Shown in pieces: positions 60,195-64,000 of a DNA stretch of 64,000 nucleotides. The DNA is from Bacteroidota bacterium (GTDB lineage Bacteria > Bacteroidota > Bacteroidia > Chitinophagales > Chitinophagaceae): the NCBI GenBank assembly GCA_020161435.1, contig JAIUNV010000004.1, forward strand, positions 429,850 to 493,849, written 5' to 3'. How positions within the stretch are numbered: position 1 is the stretch's first letter; the number at the start of each line of letters is the position of its first letter. Position numbers and translations under genes: made by a program. The notes below the pieces were generated by a model. That model was not told the origin of the DNA. It saw only the letters and a list, made by a program, of their open reading frames with translations, and did not search any database.

Positions 60195-63086
60195 ATGATG
60201 CGGGTAATACTCTTTTTAATGATACTGATATGCTGGCTTTCCGGAAACGGGCAAGACCCTGTGTACCGTATGCTTACTAATCAAAACGGATTGCCCAGCA
60301 ACACAGTGTATTCTGTAATGCAAGATCAGAAGGGGTACTTATGGTTGGGCCATGATCGTGGATTAAGCCGCTACGATGGTGTAAAGTTTTTGCAGTACAA
60401 ATCCAGCATGTTGCAAGGGTATAGCTTGAGTAATCTGATGGAAAATTCTGAGGGCGTAATTTGGGTGCAGGATTTTGCCGGCAATTTTTATTGTACCAAT
60501 AACGATTCTATTGTACGGCAACAAAATTTCAACAGCCCTGGTACTTATTCAACGGCAGGTATTATACAAGGCAATTTGTTGGTATCGGTGAAGTATGACA
60601 GTATCAGGGTGCTGAATACAATTACAAAGCAGCGCAGCAGTTTGTCCTATCCTGGTACTTTTTATTCGGCAGCTTGTTTTGATGATAATACATTGTTTTT
60701 TATAAGCGGAAATTTCATTTACCGCTTTGATGGAAAACGTTTAGAAAAGCATTTGGAATTGGGGCATTCGTTGGACGGTGTTTTTTTTCTGCGGAAAACG
60801 TCTTTTGGCTTTGTGGCTTTTGCAAAAACCGGATCTCCTAATGTATACGTCATCGGTAAGAATGGAGTACAAGCTTTGTCTATTCTTAAGCCAAATACTT
60901 TTATCCAGGAAGTAAACAGTTTGGGTGCTCAGTTTTGGATAAGTACTACTGCCGGGGCCTATTGTTTTTCGGAAGATTTGAAGCCAATGTATGATGGCCA
61001 TTGTTTTTTTGAAAACAGTAGCATTAGCCGTATTGCAAAAGATAGGGAAGGAAGTTATTGGTTTGCAACTTTGGATAAAGGATTGATTATGGTGCCGAAT
61101 ATGGCAACCAGATTGTACGGCTACAATAATGAGTCTATAACTGCACTTGCTGAAAAAAATGAACAAATATTATTGGCAGGAACAAGTGTGCACAGGCTGC
61201 TTGCTTTCGATACGAAAACGCATTTATATCAAACGTTGTATAAGGCACCCACTAACCATGAGGTGTTGCACATATTGCATGACGATTTGAATAGCAGAAC
61301 TTTTTTATGCTCTGATCGAATTACTTATTTGAAAAACTTTTCGTTGCAACAGCAATACATGTTTGCGGGTAAAAATGTTGTACCGATGGGAGATAACTGG
61401 TATTCATTTACCCATGCCAGTGGTATTGGTTTTTTCAATAGTCAATTTCCGGCAGACACGGTATTGCCAGCAAAAATTGCATTTTCCGGAAAGGCAAAAG
61501 TGCCTCGAAACAGAGGCCGTTGGGTGTTGTATAATGCAGCTACGGCAACACTTCTTGCAGCTACCAGTGGTGGTCTGTTTTATTATACGCCTACTGCTTC
61601 TGGCAGTTTAATGTATAAAGGTTTGCCAGTTTATGCATCCAGCCTGTTGCAAGCCAATGATGAAGTGTTTATTACCACTTACAGTCAGGGTGTGCTGCTA
61701 TTGAACAGCAACATGCAGATAAGTCCGCTTACGGACAAGCCAATTGCTAACAGCATTTACAAACTGCAGGTGCATGGTGATGATGTTTGGATGCTTTCGG
61801 ATGAAGCAGTGCTGAAATATAACAGGAAGGAAAAAACAATGCAAGTGTATTCCGTAGCCGATGGATTGCCGAAGGCTGAATACAAAGACATGCGTTGGTT
61901 AAACGGTGAACTGTATGTGGCTACCACGCAAGGCTTGGTACAGTTTGATGCAACTATGGGTGCTGCAAATACTGTAGCTCCGATTATGGATATTCATCAG
62001 GTGTTGGTAAATGGCAATTCAGTATTATGGCAAGATGGTATGCAACTGGCGAGTAATCAAAATAATCTTTCCATTGGTTTTGCTGTTTTATCGTATAAAA
62101 ATATCAATGAGCAAAAGGTAGAATATCGCATCAATGATCAACCGTGGCAACAGTTGGAAACGGGTGTACGGTCATTGAATCTGTCTGCATTGGCACCGGG
62201 TAAATACACCTTGCAAATACAAGCTGCCAACGAAGATGGATTGCCTGCTGCACAACCATTAACATTGAACTTTTTAATTCAAGCACCATTGTACCGGCAA
62301 TGGTGGTTTTTGTTGGTAATAAGTATTATATCAATCGCTGGAGTGTATGTGTATTTCAAAATAAAGCTGCGTAGAGAGCAAAGGGAAAATGCCCTTAAAA
62401 CGCAGCAAATGCAACTGGAGCAAGAGTTACAACGCAGCAAGTTGGTAAGTATTAAAAGCCAAATGAATCCGCATTTCTTTTTTAATGCACTCAATACAAT
62501 TCAGTCTTACATATACACCAACGATAAATTACAAGCCGCCAATTACCTCAATCAATTTTCGGAGCTTACCCGCATGGTGTTGGATATGAGCAATAGGGAT
62601 TTGATTACATTAAGTGAAGAGTTAAGAGCTTTGCAGTTGTATCTTGATTTGGAAGCACTTCGGTTTGAAGATAAGTTGCATTACAAGCTTGAGGTAGAAC
62701 CCAATTTACAAACGGATGTTCATTGGTTGCCGCCCATGTTGATACAGCCTTATGTTGAAAATGCTATTAAGCATGGATTGCTGCACAGCAAAAACAGATG
62801 GGAGTTATTGGTGAAGTTTAGCCTTGGTGCTGAAGGATTAATAATAGTAATAGATGACAATGGTGTTGGGCGCAAGAAAAGCGAACAGTTGAATGCGCAT
62901 CGCTACAGGCAGCATGAATCGTTTGCCATGTCGGCAAATGCAAAGCGGTTAGAGATTTTGAATAAAGGATTGACAAACGTCATCAGCATACAAATAATTG
63001 ATAAGTACGATGCGCTGGGTATGGCTGCAGGTACAACAGTAGAACTGCATGTGCCTTCGCCACAGCGGCAAAATAAAAATATATAG
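60195..63086 (+). CDS. LytS-type sensor histidine kinase with beta-propeller sensor
   Basis: This 963-residue protein begins with a signal-like helix (MRVILFLMILICWLSGNG), then a periplasmic two-component regulator propeller region (YRMLTNQNGLPSNTVYSVMQDQKGYLWLGHDRGLSRYDG repeats) to about residue 600. A Y_Y_Y domain (KYTLQIQAANEDGLPA) is followed by a transmembrane segment (about 700-720) and a LytS-like histidine kinase core: SQMNPHFFFNALNTIQSYI (His) and IDDNGVGRKK for the ATP lid. It would sense an external glycan or similar signal. Coupled with the LytTR regulator gene 5 bp downstream. Confidence 0.93.
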   Translation: MMRVILFLMILICWLSGNGQDPVYRMLTNQNGLPSNTVYSVMQDQKGYLWLGHDRGLSRYDGVKFLQYKSSMLQGYSLSNLMENSEGVIWVQDFAGNFYCTNNDSIVRQQNFNSPGTYSTAGIIQGNLLVSVKYDSIRVLNTITKQRSSLSYPGTFYSAACFDDNTLFFISGNFIYRFDGKRLEKHLELGHSLDGVFFLRKTSFGFVAFAKTGSPNVYVIGKNGVQALSILKPNTFIQEVNSLGAQFWISTTAGAYCFSEDLKPMYDGHCFFENSSISRIAKDREGSYWFATLDKGLIMVPNMATRLYGYNNESITALAEKNEQILLAGTSVHRLLAFDTKTHLYQTLYKAPTNHEVLHILHDDLNSRTFLCSDRITYLKNFSLQQQYMFAGKNVVPMGDNWYSFTHASGIGFFNSQFPADTVLPAKIAFSGKAKVPRNRGRWVLYNAATATLLAATSGGLFYYTPTASGSLMYKGLPVYASSLLQANDEVFITTYSQGVLLLNSNMQISPLTDKPIANSIYKLQVHGDDVWMLSDEAVLKYNRKEKTMQVYSVADGLPKAEYKDMRWLNGELYVATTQGLVQFDATMGAANTVAPIMDIHQVLVNGNSVLWQDGMQLASNQNNLSIGFAVLSYKNINEQKVEYRINDQPWQQLETGVRSLNLSALAPGKYTLQIQAANEDGLPAAQPLTLNFLIQAPLYRQWWFLLVISIISIAGVYVYFKIKLRREQRENALKTQQMQLEQELQRSKLVSIKSQMNPHFFFNALNTIQSYIYTNDKLQAANYLNQFSELTRMVLDMSNRDLITLSEELRALQLYLDLEALRFEDKLHYKLEVEPNLQTDVHWLPPMLIQPYVENAIKHGLLHSKNRWELLVKFSLGAEGLIIVIDDNGVGRKKSEQLNAHRYRQHESFAMSANAKRLEILNKGLTNVISIQIIDKYDALGMAAGTTVELHVPSPQRQNKNI

Positions 63087-63090
63087 AGAG

Positions 63091-63855
63091 ATGCATACAT
63101 GTATAATTATAGATGATGAGCCAAGAGCAAGAGCCTTATTGCAGGCCATGATTGAGCAGTATTGTCCGCAATTGCAAGTGTTGGCGCTTTGCGAAGATTT
63201 GCCTTCGGGGGTAAAAGCCATTCACAAGCACAAACCATCGTTGGTTTTTCTCGACATAGAAATGCCGGGACATTCCGGGTTAGAAATTCTTGATTTTTTC
63301 AATCCCGAAGAGGTTGACTATCGCATCATCTTTACCACTGCATACAGCGAGTATGCTTTGCAGGCATTTCGCTTTTCTGCCATCGACTATTTGCTGAAGC
63401 CCATCAAGCACTCTCAACTTATAGAAGCAGTTGAACGTTTTGTACAAACAGATAAGCAAAGTCAGGTGCAACAGTTGAAAGCGCTACAGCAAAACCTGGA
63501 AGCCCGCACCAATTGGGAGGAGAAACGCATTGCGTTGCCAACAGGGCATAGTTTGCATTTTTTGAAACCCAACGAAATTGTACTCATAAAAGGGGAGGCT
63601 GCATACAGCGATTTTCATTTAAGCAACGGCACTAAGGTGCTCGTAAGTAAAAATCTGAAACACTTTGAAGAGCAGTTGGCTCCGTTGCCCATGTTTTACA
63701 GGTGTCATAAATCCTATATCGTTAATTTACATCACGTGGTGCGTTATGTAAAAGCAGATGGAGGCCATTTATTGTTGACGGGAAATCTTCGTGCGATGGT
63801 ATCCATCGAAAAAGTAAACGAAACAATGGAGTTAATGAATAGGCTAGGAGAGTAG
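63091..63855 (+). CDS. LytTR-family response regulator
   Basis: This 254-residue protein has an N-terminal receiver (CIIIDDEPRARAL, VFLDIEMPGHSGLEIL with the phospho-acceptor Asp, and a Thr-Lys pair FTTAYSEYALQAF and DYLLKPIKH) and a C-terminal LytTR DNA-binding domain (IALPTGHSLHFLKPNEIVLIKGEAAYSDF, FYRCHKSYIVNLHHV). It is the partner of the upstream kinase and binds promoter DNA. It is translated from ATG 63091, 5 bp after the kinase gene's stop. Confidence 0.94.
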   Translation: MHTCIIIDDEPRARALLQAMIEQYCPQLQVLALCEDLPSGVKAIHKHKPSLVFLDIEMPGHSGLEILDFFNPEEVDYRIIFTTAYSEYALQAFRFSAIDYLLKPIKHSQLIEAVERFVQTDKQSQVQQLKALQQNLEARTNWEEKRIALPTGHSLHFLKPNEIVLIKGEAAYSDFHLSNGTKVLVSKNLKHFEEQLAPLPMFYRCHKSYIVNLHHVVRYVKADGGHLLLTGNLRAMVSIEKVNETMELMNRLGE

Positions 63856-64000
63856 CTGGTTGAAGTTTTCCAACTTTTGGTGAGTGTATTTACGCAGTTG
63901 CTCAATCCGCTGTTTACATTTTTGTGGTAGTATAAAACACTTTGTGTAAATGTATTCTATAGCTGTGTTCAGAGGTAAGTAACCTTGCCGGCGGAGTGAA
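63844..64000 (-). CDS. C-terminal end of an unidentified gene (partial)
   Basis: On the minus strand an open frame enters from the right edge and stops at 63844-63846 (TAG), overlapping the 3' end of the LytTR gene by 12 bp. It encodes 51 residues ending in a helical, basic stretch (KQRIEQLRKYTHQKLENF). The text is plausible coding sequence but too short to name. Confidence 0.4.
   Translation of the reverse strand, partial: SLRRQGYLPLNTAIEYIYTKCFILPQKCKQRIEQLRKYTHQKLENFNQLLS

Overview
The window is chromosomal DNA of a Bacteroidota bacterium, most likely of the family Chitinophagaceae. This rests on a type IX secretion C-terminal sorting domain, a SusC-like TonB-dependent receptor, tandem GSII and GSIII glutamine synthetases, Bacteroidota-type promoters (TTG, about 20 bp, TAnnTTTG) and A-rich leaders before start codons. 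No rRNA, CRISPR array or insertion sequence was seen. One initiator tRNA is present.

Region 1 (1-20.3 kb) is an integron-like gene cassette array. Twelve att sites (A to L, each about 132 or 196 bp) separate 12 complete cassettes and one partial cassette, all with genes on the minus strand. At the right end lie a 129-bp attI-like sequence (18964-19092) and then a tyrosine recombinase gene (19095-20315) without the insertion typical of integron integrases. Cargo includes a VOC protein, an M20 amidohydrolase, hydrolases, an aminoglycoside 6-nucleotidyltransferase homologue, a dioxygenase/thioredoxin-like fusion, a Sel1 protein, an AraC regulator, and one 6.8-kb cassette holding a five-gene operon. 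That operon encodes an XRE regulator, a double-GHKL ATPase/histidine kinase, a receiver protein, an unknown protein and an N6 DNA methyltransferase, and is a candidate defence system.

Region 2 (20.4-47.0 kb) is core chromosome: ddl with a PASTA protein, a thiamine-regulated TonB receptor behind a TPP riboswitch, tRNA-fMet, era, der, a U32 peptidase-like protein with a ferredoxin, cutC, two surface proteins, glutamine synthetases II and III, purB, prmC, an EEP nuclease, a TauE-like exporter, an alpha-fucosidase and hutH. Intergenic spacers carry families of palindromic repeats.

Region 3 (47.15-50.74 kb) is a second, smaller cassette array with four sites (M to P). It carries a secreted protein, a SAP/DUF6434-like protein, an Mrr-type restriction nuclease and one apparently geneless cassette. 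It ends in a second copy (about 91% identical, ungapped) of the 129-bp attI-like sequence, with no recombinase beside it. The recombinase of region 1 is therefore a candidate to serve both arrays in trans.

Region 4 (50.8-64 kb) is again core-like: cyclophilin, GH20 hexosaminidase, SNF2 helicase, small secreted proteins, an ABC ATPase and a LytS/LytTR-type two-component pair.

The most interesting observation is the cassette system itself. In all 16 complete cassettes the two ends are cassette-specific inverted repeats of 9-10 bp, followed by a fixed asymmetric mismatch (G versus A, TCG versus CA, or TG versus A) and 3-4 more matched bases. This is a stricter rule than known for classical attC sites, and it is coupled to a recombinase that does not look like IntI.
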